From Streptomyces sp. SID13726 (GTDB lineage: Bacteria > Actinomycetota > Actinomycetes > Streptomycetales > Streptomycetaceae), in assembly GCF_010548375.1 (NCBI RefSeq), contig NZ_JAAGLY010000027.1:43581-107580 (forward strand): a stretch of 64,000 nt of DNA, read 5' to 3'. How positions within the stretch are numbered: the stretch's first letter is position 1; each line of letters begins with the position of its first letter. The position numbers and the translations under genes were made by a program. The notes beneath the pieces are model-generated. The model worked only from the letters and a program-made list of their open reading frames with translations. It was not told the origin of the DNA and made no database searches. This document shows positions 56,701 through 64,000 of the stretch, piece after piece.

Positions 56701-57522
56701 TCAGAGCAGGCTCTTGTACATCGAGTAACCCACCGTCGCGTACCCCAGCGACTCGTACAGCCGCTCGGCCGGTGTGTTGCCCGCGAAGACGTTGAGGCCC
56801 AGAAGCCGTCTGCCGGAGGCGATGGTCTGGGCCTCGGCCAGCAGCATCAGGGAACGGCCGTGCCCGCGGCCCCGGAAGTCCTCGTAGGTCTCCACGTCGT
56901 GGACGGACGCCTTGCCGTCGAAGAGCTCGACCCAGAGGATCCCGACCGGGACGCCGTCGTGCTCCAGCACGCTGTACAGCGCGTTCTCCGTCACGAGGCC
57001 GCGCTCCACCACGTGCTCGTGATCCTTCTCCGAGCGCGCCCTGGCCTCGGGCTCGGGCACGCCTCGTTCGCTCCAGTCGCGGGTGTACTCGACGACTCCG
57101 CGCCGTGTCCACGGCCCGAACTCGGCCTCCGTCATGGGCCGGGCCAGGCTCCCCTCGGGCAGTTCGGGCGCGGCGGCGATCGGCTTCTCCATGCCGCGGT
57201 TGCGGTGGACGTAGCCGAGCATGGTGGCGAGCCGCAGTGCCGGGTCGGCGTCGGCCGGGACCCTGATCTCCACCTGGTTGCAGCCCCAGCCGCGCGCCAC
57301 CTCCTCGGCGGCGAGCGCGGCGACCGTGCCCCGGCCGCGCCTGCGGTCCGGTTCCTCGATCCGCAGGTCCCGGATCTGGGCGACGGTCGGCCCGAAGGAC
57401 GGGTGGGTCGCGAGGTGTATCGCTCCGACGGGACGGCTGTTCACGCACACCTTGTAGTGGCGGGACAGCGCCCCGTCGGCGGCGCGCTGGAGCGGCTCGG
57501 TCGGCCGCAGGGTGGTGGTCAT
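56701..57522 (-). CDS. GNAT acetyltransferase with two tandem domains
   Basis: 273 residues from the ATG at 57522; a GTG one codon earlier is possible. The N-terminal GNAT has the acetyl-CoA motif RRRGRGTVAALAAEEVARGW; the C-terminal one DFRGRGHGRSLMLLAEAQTI with GLNVFAGNTPAERLYESLGY. Both halves keep RGxG motifs, so either could bind acetyl-CoA. The double fold recalls mycothiol synthase MshD, but the sequence does not otherwise suggest it. Substrate unknown. Confidence 0.88.
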   Translation of the reverse strand: MTTTLRPTEPLQRAADGALSRHYKVCVNSRPVGAIHLATHPSFGPTVAQIRDLRIEEPDRRRGRGTVAALAAEEVARGWGCNQVEIRVPADADPALRLATMLGYVHRNRGMEKPIAAAPELPEGSLARPMTEAEFGPWTRRGVVEYTRDWSERGVPEPEARARSEKDHEHVVERGLVTENALYSVLEHDGVPVGILWVELFDGKASVHDVETYEDFRGRGHGRSLMLLAEAQTIASGRRLLGLNVFAGNTPAERLYESLGYATVGYSMYKSLL

Positions 57523-57574
57523 CACCGGAGTTCTACCCGCTGCCGCGCGCCAGGTCAGCTCAATATCCGGGGCT

Positions 57575-58396
57575 TTACGGATCGAGGTCGTCCCCGGCCC
57601 GCTCCTGGAAGACCCGCATGGCCTTGGCGGTCACCGGGCCCGGCGCGCCCGGCAGTTCGCGGGCGTCGACGCGGTGCACGGCCTGGACGTCCCGCAGGGT
57701 CGAGGTGAGGAAGACCTCGTCGGCCCGCTCCAGGACGTCCAGCGGCAGATCGGTCTCCCGGGCCCCGGTCCATTCGACGGCCAACGCGCGCGTGATGCCC
57801 GCGAGACAGCCGGAGGCGACCGGCGGGGTGTGGATCTCGCCGTCGAGCACCACGAACACGTTCGACCCGGTGCCCTCGCACAGCCGCCCGACCGTGTTGG
57901 CGAACAGCGCCTCCGAAGCGCCCGCCTCACGCGCGCGTGCGAGCGCTACGACGTTCTCGGCGTACGACGTCGTCTTGAGCCCGGTGAGGGCGCCCCGCTC
58001 GTTGCGGGTCCACGGCACGGTGATCACAGCGGTGGAGTCCGGACGCGGGGCGGACTCGCCGAGGGCGACCACCAGGGTCGGCCCGTGCTCGCCCCGGTCG
58101 GAGCCCAGCGGACCGTGGCCGCCGGTGTAGGTGATCCGCAGGCGCCCCAGCGGCATCGGATTCGCCTCGAGTACGGCGGCGCAGGCGCGGCGGACCTCGT
58201 CGTGATCCGGCTCGGGGAGCCCGAGGCCCCGCGCCGACAGGGTCAGCCGGTCGAGGTGCCGGGTGAGGGCGAAGGGACGGCCGTCCACCGCCTTCACGGT
58301 CTCGAAGATGCCGTCGCCCACGGTCAGTCCGTGGTCGAAGACCGAGACGCGGGCGGTCTCGATATCCTGGAGCCCGCCGTCGAGCCAGATCTTCAC
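57575..58396 (-). CDS. Class IV aminotransferase / 4-amino-4-deoxychorismate lyase-like
   Basis: 273 residues from a GTG at 58396, which overlaps the pabB-like stop by 4 bp. PLP-fold type IV: SVFDHGLTVGDGIFETVK, the PLP lysine in LKTTSYAENVVALARAREAG, the phosphate-binding GTGSNVFVV, and the Glu in ADEVFLTSTLRDVQAVH. Coupling to a chorismate-binding enzyme makes p-aminobenzoate formation (PabC) the likely role; D-amino acid or branched-chain transamination is the alternative. Confidence 0.88.
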   Translation of the reverse strand: MKIWLDGGLQDIETARVSVFDHGLTVGDGIFETVKAVDGRPFALTRHLDRLTLSARGLGLPEPDHDEVRRACAAVLEANPMPLGRLRITYTGGHGPLGSDRGEHGPTLVVALGESAPRPDSTAVITVPWTRNERGALTGLKTTSYAENVVALARAREAGASEALFANTVGRLCEGTGSNVFVVLDGEIHTPPVASGCLAGITRALAVEWTGARETDLPLDVLERADEVFLTSTLRDVQAVHRVDARELPGAPGPVTAKAMRVFQERAGDDLDP

Positions 58397-59439
58397 GTCT
58401 GTAGTCCCTCTCCGCTCACCTCGTACGTTCCCGACGCTACCGCGAGCAGCCGGGACGCCTTCAGCTCGGTCTCCCGCCACTCCCCCTCGGGGTCGGACCC
58501 CCAGGTGATCCCGGCGCCGGTGCCGAACCGCAGCACGCCTTCCGCGCGGTCGGTCCAGAAGGTGCGAATACCGACGGCCAGCTCCCCCGTGCCCCGGTCG
58601 GCGTCGACCCACCCGACGCCGCCGCAGTACGGCCCCCGCGGCGCGGTCTCCAGCGCGTCGATGATCCGCAGCGCACTGGACTTGGGCGCGCCGGTGACCG
58701 ACCCGGGCGGAAAGGCGGCCCCGAGCAGCCCGGGCCAGCCGGCGCCGTCCCGCAGCTCGCCCCGCACCGTCGACACGAGGTGGACCAGCCCCGGATGCTT
58801 CTCGACGGCGCACAGGTCGGGAACGGTGACACTGCCGGTGGCGCACACCCGCCCCAGGTCGTTGCGCACCAGGTCGACGATCATGACGTTCTCGGCGTAG
58901 TCCTTGGCGAGCAGGTCGTCCTCGGTCCGCCCGGTGCCCTTGATCGGCCCGGACTCCACGACCCGCCCGTCCCTGCGCAGGAACAGCTCGGGGGACGCGG
59001 TGGCGATCTCCACCCCGTGTCCGGGCAGCCGGATCGTTCCTGCGTACGGCGCCGGGTTGCCCCGGGCCAGCAGCGCGGTCAGCGCGTCCACGTCGGCGCC
59101 GGGTGCGAGGGGCGCGGTCAGGACACGGCAGAGGTTGGCCTGGTAGACCTCGCCGGCGGCGATACGGTCACGAATCCGCCGTACGCCTTCCATGTACGCG
59201 GCGCGATCCAGCGACGACGTCCAGTCACCGGCCGCGGGGCCACGCCACTCCCCCGGCACCGGCGCGGGCACCGGTTCCCGGCGTACGTCGGCGAAGCGGG
59301 CGCAGGTCAGACCGCCCTCGAAGTCCGCGGCGACGGCCCAGAAGCCGGTGGAGTCCAGGGCCGCGGGGTCGCTGGTGACATCGAGGAGACCGGTGGCGAC
59401 GCGGCCGCCGAAACGGGCGAGAGGAGCGAGGTCGAGCAC
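58393..59439 (-). CDS. Chorismate-binding enzyme, aminodeoxychorismate synthase component I-like
   Basis: 348 residues from a GTG at 59439. Keeps the whole chorismate-binding core: IAAGEVYQANLCRVL, SPELFLRRDGRVVESGPIKG, MIVDLVRNDLGRVC, GSVTGAPKSSALRIID and RFGTGAGITWGSDPEGEW. It is about 100 residues shorter than TrpE/PabB because most of the N-terminal domain is missing. With the class IV aminotransferase it forms a two-gene PABA/folate unit; the glutaminase partner must be elsewhere. No good ribosome-binding site precedes the GTG, so the start is the weakest point. Confidence 0.88.
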   Translation of the reverse strand: MLDLAPLARFGGRVATGLLDVTSDPAALDSTGFWAVAADFEGGLTCARFADVRREPVPAPVPGEWRGPAAGDWTSSLDRAAYMEGVRRIRDRIAAGEVYQANLCRVLTAPLAPGADVDALTALLARGNPAPYAGTIRLPGHGVEIATASPELFLRRDGRVVESGPIKGTGRTEDDLLAKDYAENVMIVDLVRNDLGRVCATGSVTVPDLCAVEKHPGLVHLVSTVRGELRDGAGWPGLLGAAFPPGSVTGAPKSSALRIIDALETAPRGPYCGGVGWVDADRGTGELAVGIRTFWTDRAEGVLRFGTGAGITWGSDPEGEWRETELKASRLLAVASGTYEVSGEGLQT

Positions 59440-59617
59440 GTGGTCGAGTCTATGGCGGGTGTCCTGCCGGTGACCTGGCCATGTCCCTCAGGGTGCCCTG
59501 ACCGTGTGCGCCGACATGCGCACCGCAGCACGCTGCGCAAACGCGTTTTTGTGATGGCCCCGGAATCCGCTAGAGTTCAACTCGTCGCCGGGACGCGCAA
59601 GCGGACCGGAAGGACAG

Positions 59618-59690
59618 GCGAACGTAGCTCAGTTGGTAGAGCGCAACCTTGCCAAGGTTGAGGTCGCGAGTTCGAACCTCGTCGTTCGCT
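59618..59690 (+). tRNA. tRNA-Gly(GCC)
   Basis: 73 nt. Acceptor GCGAACG/CGTTCGC with discriminator T; anticodon arm CAACC-TTGCCAA-GGTTG gives GCC; T arm with GTTCGAACC. First of a five-tRNA cluster on the plus strand. Confidence 0.96.
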
Positions 59691-59731
59691 CGGAAGAGCA
59701 AGGGGGATCATCCCGAACCCCCAACACTCCT

Positions 59732-59802
59732 GGTGGAGTGGCCGAGAGGCGAGGCAACGGCCTGCAAAGCCGTCTACACGGGTTCAAATCCCGTCTCCAC
59801 CT
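59732..59802 (+). tRNA. tRNA-Cys(GCA)
   Basis: 71 nt. Acceptor GGTGGAG/CTCCACC with discriminator T (U73, the Cys identity base); anticodon arm ACGGC-CTGCAAA-GCCGT gives GCA. Ends 4 bp before the first tRNA-Val of the cluster. Confidence 0.96.
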
Positions 59803-59806
59803 CCAA

Positions 59807-59878
59807 GGACGATTAGCTCAGCGGGAGAGCGCTTCCCTGACACGGAAGAGGTCACTGGTTCAATCCCAGTATCGTCCA
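59807..59878 (+). tRNA. tRNA-Val(GAC), copy 1
   Basis: 72 nt. Acceptor GGACGAT/ATCGTCC, discriminator A; anticodon arm CTTCC-CTGACAC-GGAAG gives GAC. Its body is identical to the next two, but acceptor pairs 2:71 and 3:70 differ with compensation. Confidence 0.96.
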
Positions 59879-59912
59879 CTGGATCTTCGAGAGTTCGTCG
59901 AAGGTCTGACCC

Positions 59913-59984
59913 GCGCGATTAGCTCAGCGGGAGAGCGCTTCCCTGACACGGAAGAGGTCACTGGTTCAATCCCAGTATCGCGCA
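59913..59984 (+). tRNA. tRNA-Val(GAC), copy 2
   Basis: 72 nt. Acceptor GCGCGAT/ATCGCGC, discriminator A, anticodon GAC. Same sequence as copy 3. Confidence 0.96.
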
Positions 59985-60016
59985 CGCAGTACACACGATC
60001 CCGATCGTGGTTTCCC

Positions 60017-60088
60017 GCGCGATTAGCTCAGCGGGAGAGCGCTTCCCTGACACGGAAGAGGTCACTGGTTCAATCCCAGTATCGCGCA
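60017..60088 (+). tRNA. tRNA-Val(GAC), copy 3
   Basis: 72 nt, identical to the copy at 59913. Last of the cluster, 6 bp before the terminator. Confidence 0.96.
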
Positions 60089-60094
60089 CACACC

Positions 60095-60124
60095 GAAGCC
60101 CCCGGCCCTCTGACCGGGGGCTTC
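60095..60124. terminator. tRNA cluster terminator
   Basis: GAAGCCCCCGG pairs with CCGGGGGCTTC (11-bp stem, 8-nt loop), followed by a T-containing CCTCGTTCTCT. It also lies 13 bp past the stop of the converging zinc-ribbon gene. Confidence 0.9.
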
Positions 60125-60137
60125 CTCGTTCTCTCCG

Positions 60138-60449
60138 TCAGCTGGAGAACAGCATGTGGCCGAAGCCTCGGTTGCGGTGGTGGCCGCCGTGATGACCGCC
60201 ATGACCGCCGTAGTGACCGCCGCCGTGCTGCGGGGCGCCCCAGGCCGGTGCGCCGGGCGCGGCCGGGTACTGCGGAGCGGCCGGGGGCGGCGGAACGACG
60301 GGGCCGCCGCCGTACTGGCCCTCCAGACGGGTCAGCGCCTCCAGCTCGCCGTAGTCGAGAAAGATCCCGCGGCAGCCGCTGCACTGCTCGATCTGGACAC
60401 CGTTGCGGTTGTACGTGTGCATCGGTGCGTGACACTTCGGACACTGCAT
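60138..60449 (-). CDS. TFIIB-type zinc-ribbon protein with Gly/His-rich tail
   Basis: 103 residues from the ATG at 60449. A zinc ribbon with two CxxC knuckles (MQCPKCHAPMHTYNRNGVQI; EQCSGCRGIFLDYGELEALT), as in the zf-TFIIB family. The rest is a Pro/Ala linker and a Gly/His-rich tail (GGGHYGGHGGHHGGHHRNRG) that could bind metal. Function unknown. It is common in Streptomyces next to tRNA clusters, from memory. Confidence 0.9.
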   Translation of the reverse strand: MQCPKCHAPMHTYNRNGVQIEQCSGCRGIFLDYGELEALTRLEGQYGGGPVVPPPPAAPQYPAAPGAPAWGAPQHGGGHYGGHGGHHGGHHRNRGFGHMLFSS

Positions 60450-60529
60450 CGTCGGCTCAACTCCTCGCCCGTTGGTCCTGCTTCGCCTTACGCCAGGACA
60501 GACTCCGTCCCGACCTGGTCGGTTGCACC

Positions 60530-61477
60530 CTACTTCCCGAAATCGTCCGCCAACTCCGGCGGGGCGAAACCCATTCGGTCGCAGGCGTCCACGACGGACT
60601 GCTCCACTTCGTCGAGCGCACGGCCCGCGTCGACGGCCTTCGCGACGGCCCGGGCGGCGGTCTGCACGGTGAGTGCGCGGGCGGGGACGTCCAGGGCGGG
60701 CCAGGGGTCGCCGTCCGCGGGGACCGCGGGCCCACCTGCCGCGCGGTAGGCGCCGAGGAACCTCGTCCAGTCCTCGGGGTCCAGCAGACCGCAGGCGTAC
60801 CAGGCGGCGGGGCGGGCGAGGTCCCAGGCGGGTTCGCCCACGCCGAGGTCGTCGACGTCGATCAGACGCCACGGCCCTTCGGGGGCGGGGTGCCGGACCA
60901 GCTGTCCCAGGTGGAGGTCGCCGTGGCAGAGGGTCGTGGTGTCCCGCATGGGGGTCTCGGCACGGGCCCACGGCGGGAGGGTGGACCATGCGCGGAGGAC
61001 GGGGGCGACGGCGGGGTGCGGTGTGTGCCGGGTGCTCTTGAGCAGTCGCGCTACGGCAAGGGCGGCCTTGACCGGGCCTCGCATCGGCGGCAGGTCCTGC
61101 GGGGCCGGGGTCCTGTGGAGCCGGGCGAGGAGAGTGGCGGCGGATTCCCAGGGCGCGGCGTCGGGGTCCTCCGGGTCCACGGGTTCACCGTACGGCCAGA
61201 ACGTGACGAGCCTGCCGTGCAGGTCGACCGGGGTCTCCTGGAGTGGGCCTAGGAGGATGCCGGGGAGTTGAGCGGCTGTACGGAGACGCGGGATCAGTTC
61301 GGCGGGGGTGGTGTCCGGGGCGTGCGCCTTAGCCACGGTGTCGGCGTGCCGGACGACTGTGGCGTCTGGGCGGTCGGCGAGGGTTTTCGCGCCACAGGGG
61401 CATGCCGCCGGGCTGCGTGAGTGGGCCTCGGTTGTTGCTCTGAGGGTCAGCTCGGTGAGGAGGGGGTGAGCGGTCAT
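60530..61477 (-). CDS. Aminoglycoside phosphotransferase (APH)-family kinase
   Basis: 315 residues from the ATG at 61477. Brenner motif TLCHGDLHLGQLV with the catalytic Asp, and the metal-binding LIDVDDLGVGEPAWDLARPA. The N-lobe is weak: no clear nucleotide-binding Lys could be assigned, and an unusual Cys-pair CPCGAK occurs near residue 27. The substrate is not evident; such chromosomal members are often small-molecule kinases and need not give resistance. Confidence 0.88.
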   Translation of the reverse strand: MTAHPLLTELTLRATTEAHSRSPAACPCGAKTLADRPDATVVRHADTVAKAHAPDTTPAELIPRLRTAAQLPGILLGPLQETPVDLHGRLVTFWPYGEPVDPEDPDAAPWESAATLLARLHRTPAPQDLPPMRGPVKAALAVARLLKSTRHTPHPAVAPVLRAWSTLPPWARAETPMRDTTTLCHGDLHLGQLVRHPAPEGPWRLIDVDDLGVGEPAWDLARPAAWYACGLLDPEDWTRFLGAYRAAGGPAVPADGDPWPALDVPARALTVQTAARAVAKAVDAGRALDEVEQSVVDACDRMGFAPPELADDFGK

Positions 61478-61565
61478 GGGGCTCCCTGGGGGCGGGGGGT
61501 GTGGTGGCGAGGGTACGGAGGGTTTGGTGCCGGGTTCTGTTGTGTGGTGGGTGCGGGTGAGTGGG

Positions 61566-61687
61566 GGCTGGTCGCGCAGTTCCCCGCGGGCAGCTGCGCT
61601 GGGCTTGAGCCGGGCGCCTATGAGGGTGCCTCGCAGTGTGGTCTGGCGGGTGCGGGAGCGTCGTGGCTGGTCGCGCAGTTCCCCGCG
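61566..61687. repeat. Two direct copies of the AACTGCGCG-type interspersed repeat
   Basis: Identical 23-bp units at 61566-61588 and 61665-61687. A similar but less exact similarity extends upstream of each (GTGTGGT...GGTGCGGG...), so a segment of roughly 100 bp may have been duplicated. Same core as the element at 46041-46073. Confidence 0.75.
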
Positions 61688-62016
61688 CCCCTAGCTAGCT
61701 GCAGCGGACCTGCGCCACGACGGGCCGTTCGTCGCGTACGGCGCGAAGGGGACGGGGTGGGGGGTGTCCGCCCGCAGCGGCCGGCGTCCATAACCGAGCA
61801 CAACTCAAGAGACCGAGCCGCCGGACCGAGGACGGATACCCCCCACCCCGGCCCCGACCCCACCACCGGACCGAACGCGCTACACCAGGCCCCACCGGGG
61901 CCGAGCGGGCCGCCGCAGGCCCCAGGGGCGCGGGGAACTGCGCAAAACGCCCGCCCCCACCGAACCCGCAGACGAAACCGGCCCCACCGCCGGAGGCAAC
62001 CGCCAGGGGCAAAAGC

Positions 62017-62050
62017 AATGCCGGCGCAGCTCCCCAGCTGCGCCGGCATT
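62017..62050. terminator. Intrinsic terminator-like hairpin, 15-bp perfect stem
   Basis: AATGCCGGCGCAGCT-cccc-AGCTGCGCCGGCATT, with AAAAG before it and TTTT overlapping the end. T-rich flanks on both strands. It lies 87 bp downstream of the small minus-strand gene at 62137-62319, whose terminator it probably is. Confidence 0.8.
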
Positions 62051-62136
62051 TTGCCGTCCGCCGCACCCCCGTCCCCACGGGGTTTCATGGGTGGATGTCC
62101 CCGCCCGGACCGCTCTTCCGGGCCTGGGGTCGCCGC

Positions 62137-62319
62137 TCAGCGCCCCAGCATCACTCCCACGGACGACGCCTGTGTGGCCACTGTCTCCCAGCCGTCGAAG
62201 ACGACGAGGAGCAGGACCGCCAGGGGGAGGGCCATGAGTGTCGCCACCAGTGGGTGACGACGGCCCGTACGGCGGGGCTGACGTGTGCGAGACAGTGTCC
62301 GCGGTGCCGTAAGAGCCAT
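62137..62319 (-). CDS. Small membrane protein (60 residues)
   Basis: From the ATG at 62319, preceded by a strong AGGAGAGGG. A basic head (RTLSRTRQPRRTGRRHP) leads to one hydrophobic helix LVATLMALPLAVLLLVVFDG and a short polar tail (SSVGVMLGR). No family recognised. The good ribosome-binding site and downstream terminator support a real gene. Could be a small membrane regulator or anchor. Confidence 0.65.
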   Translation of the reverse strand: MALTAPRTLSRTRQPRRTGRRHPLVATLMALPLAVLLLVVFDGWETVATQASSVGVMLGR

Positions 62320-62515
62320 GGTCCCTCTCCTGACCGTTCTGTTGTCGTTGGCAGCGGCGGGTGTCTGACCTCGGGGGACGAGTGCTGCACCCGCCGCTTG
62401 ACCTCAAATCTAGGTGTCACGGGCTCGCCGCACGTCATGCCCTCGTACCGATTGCCGGGCCTCCCCGAGGATGAGCCATGACCAGCGGAGTACTCCCGTG
62501 GGTGGAGACGGAGAC

Positions 62516-62791
62516 CTAGGTCTCGGGGTCTTCCCGGAGGGGGCGCCCGGTCTGCCCTGCTTTCTCCGAGCTGTCCTCCCGCGGCACCGGCTGCTCGACC
62601 AGTGCCAGCACCCTCGTCGCCATGAAGCGGGCCGTGCGCACCACCGAGCCGTTGCGCGTGACTTCGCTCACTTCGACGACACCTCGTCGGACCGCCGTCT
62701 CCACCCGGCGGCCCGCCCTGCTCGCCACCACCTCGTAGGTACGCGTCGTGTCCCCTGCGTCCACGACTATCTCCACGCGATCACCCTTCAC
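62516..62791 (-). CDS. Hypothetical protein (91 residues)
   Basis: From a GTG at 62791 with AAGGGGG nine bases upstream. Beta-rich: VKGDRVEIVVDAGDTTRTYE, then RRGVVEVSEVTRNGSVVRTA, and a disordered acidic tail (EDSSEKAGQTGRPLREDPET). No motif recognised. The alternating hydrophobic pattern suggests a small beta-barrel or Tudor/SH3-like domain. It is divergent from the protein kinase gene, 202 bp apart. Confidence 0.65.
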   Translation of the reverse strand: MKGDRVEIVVDAGDTTRTYEVVASRAGRRVETAVRRGVVEVSEVTRNGSVVRTARFMATRVLALVEQPVPREDSSEKAGQTGRPLREDPET

Positions 62792-62993
62792 GTGTTCAAT
62801 CCCCCTTCTGCGACAGGTGGTTGGGATCACACCGGAACCGAAGTCCGCCCGCTCTCCGGCCCCCTGACCACCCCTCAAGTCTCCCACCCGGCACTGACAA
62901 TCCATCGGGACGAGAGGGCGCGGCTCCTGCGCGCGGCGGCCCGTGGAAACGTAAGCTGTCGCTCGTCAGACGGACCGGGCAGCGGGGATGAAC

Positions 62994-64000
62994 ATGGCGA
63001 TGATGCGCCTGAGGCGCGAGGACCCGCGCGTCGTCGGCTCGTTCAGGCTTCACAGACGGCTCGGCGCGGGCGGGATGGGCGTCGTCTACCTGGGCTCCGA
63101 CCGCAAGGGGCAGCGGGTCGCGCTGAAGGTGATCCGGCCCGATCTGGCCGAGGACCAGGAGTTCCGGTCGCGGTTCGCGCGCGAGGTCTCGGCCGCCCGG
63201 CGGATCCGCGGTGGCTGCACCGCCCGGCTGGTCGCGGCGGACCTGGAGGCGGACCGCCCGTGGTTCGCCACCCAGTACGTGCCCGGCCCCTCCCTGCACG
63301 ACAAGGTCGTGGACGAGGGCTCGCTCGGCGCGGCCGAGGTCGCCTCGATCGGCGCCGCCCTCTCGGAGGGGCTCGTCGCCGTGCACGAGGCCGGGGTGGT
63401 GCACCGTGACCTCAAGCCGTCCAACATCCTCTTGTCCCCCAAGGGCCCCCGGATCATCGACTTCGGCATCGCCTGGGCGACCGGGGCCTCCACCCTCACC
63501 CATGTCGGCACCGCCGTCGGCTCCCCCGGCTTCCTCGCCCCGGAGCAGGTGCGCGGCGCCGCGGTGACTCCGGCCACGGACGTGTTCTCGCTGGGCGCGA
63601 CCCTGGCGTACGCCTCGATGGGCGACTCGCCCTTCGGGCACGGCAGTTCCGAGGTGATGCTGTACCGCGTGGTGCACGAGGAGGCGCAGCTGCACGGCGT
63701 GCCCGACGCGGTGGCCCCCCTCATCCGCGCCTGTCTGGCGAAGGACCCCGAGGAGCGGCCGAGCACGCTCCAACTGTCGCTGCGGCTCAAGGAGATCGCG
63801 GCCCGCGAGACCCAGGGTCTGCCGGATCTGCGTCCGCCCGGGCCGCGCGGCAGCGAGGCGGACCGGCCCACCGGGCACATCGCCGACACCTACCCGGACC
63901 GGGCCGTGCAGCGGCGCCCGCAGGGGCAGCCCGGCTCGCAGGGGCCGCGCGGCGACAGCCCCTCGCGCGGTTCCGGCCCGGCGTCGAGGAGCGGCACCGC
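62994..64000 (+). CDS. Ser/Thr protein kinase (Hanks type), 3' end outside the window
   Basis: At least 335 residues. Start taken at the ATG at 62994, six bases after GGGG; ATGs at 62988 and 63000 are in frame too. The kinase domain is complete: P-loop RLGAGGMGVVYLG, Lys in VALKVIRPD, catalytic VVHRDLKPSNILL, DFG in IIDFGIAW, activation end GSPGFLAPEQV, and ERPSTLQL. From residue 275 a disordered Pro/Gly/Arg/Ser-rich linker begins, as in receptor-like PknB-type kinases ahead of the membrane helix. The sensor end is not visible. Confidence 0.95.
   Translation, partial: MAMMRLRREDPRVVGSFRLHRRLGAGGMGVVYLGSDRKGQRVALKVIRPDLAEDQEFRSRFAREVSAARRIRGGCTARLVAADLEADRPWFATQYVPGPSLHDKVVDEGSLGAAEVASIGAALSEGLVAVHEAGVVHRDLKPSNILLSPKGPRIIDFGIAWATGASTLTHVGTAVGSPGFLAPEQVRGAAVTPATDVFSLGATLAYASMGDSPFGHGSSEVMLYRVVHEEAQLHGVPDAVAPLIRACLAKDPEERPSTLQLSLRLKEIAARETQGLPDLRPPGPRGSEADRPTGHIADTYPDRAVQRRPQGQPGSQGPRGDSPSRGSGPASRSGT

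Larger units (their letters stand above)
61478..62136. other. 659-bp gene-free region with repeats and long-range stems
   Basis: No credible gene. Contents: two direct copies of GGCTGGTCGCGCAGTTCCCC-CGCG (61566-61588 and 61665-61687, 99 bp apart). A perfect 20-bp inverted pair, GCGCAGTTCCCCGCGCCCCT at 61673-61692 and its complement at 61924-61943. Inside it a 17-bp pair with one G-U mismatch (61754-61770 / 61833-61849). Last, the terminator-like hairpin at 62017-62050. The APH gene promoter should lie near 61478-61560. Confidence 0.7.

Overview
The window is chromosomal DNA from a Streptomyces-type actinomycete. The evidence is very high GC with third-position G/C throughout, many GTG starts and one TTG start, ATGA/GTGA stop-start overlaps, a Streptomyces-specific sporulation gene (ssgB), and a gene order (alaS, rpsD, hisS, relA-apt-secFD-yajC-ruvBAC-yebC-pdxTS, PI-mannoside genes, HIT protein, thrS, ssgB) that I recognise as the conserved Streptomyces core, much of it shared with Mycobacterium. 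No phage, integrase, transposase, CRISPR array or secondary-metabolite cluster was seen.

Layout. 1-8.3 kb: alaS (3' end cut by the window edge) behind two small membrane-anchored genes, a STAND-type NTPase, rpsD with a long structured leader, rarA and a VKOR-type thiol oxidoreductase. 8.4-12.1 kb: a coupled four-gene operon of ABC ATPase, ABC permease, NarL-type histidine kinase and response regulator, followed by a decayed copy of the regulator's DNA-binding end. 12.1-16.6 kb: hisS with an MBL-fold hydrolase, a membrane-anchored cyclophilin and a DUF349 protein, closed by a 23-bp-stem bidirectional terminator. 16.6-29.1 kb: a long minus-strand series covering (p)ppGpp metabolism, purine salvage, SecDF-YajC, Holliday-junction processing, YebC and PLP synthesis. 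29.5-40.1 kb: phosphatidylinositol mannoside genes, an EF-G-like GTPase, a large unknown membrane protein, a HIT protein, a K+ channel and thrS.

40.2-53.1 kb is the more variable part. It holds a coupled pair of unknowns, one a DUF4365 (PD-(D/E)XK-like) protein, divergent from a DEDDh exonuclease. Then come two identical tRNA-Val(CAC) genes about 10 kb apart that bracket a START-domain protein, a very large multi-pass membrane protein and a minus-strand catabolic cluster: solute-binding lipoprotein, two sugar permeases, a DUF624 (YesL-like) protein and a secreted PcRGLX/YetA-like lyase candidate, behind two adjacent LacI-type operators. It has no ATPase, as is usual for Streptomyces sugar importers that share MsiK. 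This is the best candidate for a little-described system in the window and probably handles rhamnogalacturonan-like oligosaccharides.

53.2-64 kb: ssgB, a CGNR regulator, small membrane proteins, a DsbA-like protein, a double-GNAT protein, a pabB/pabC-like pair, a five-tRNA cluster (Gly-Cys-Val-Val-Val), a zinc-ribbon protein, an APH-type kinase, a 660-bp repeat-rich region, two small hypothetical genes and the start of a Ser/Thr protein kinase that leaves the window. Calls rest on reading the translated sequence; no database search was run.
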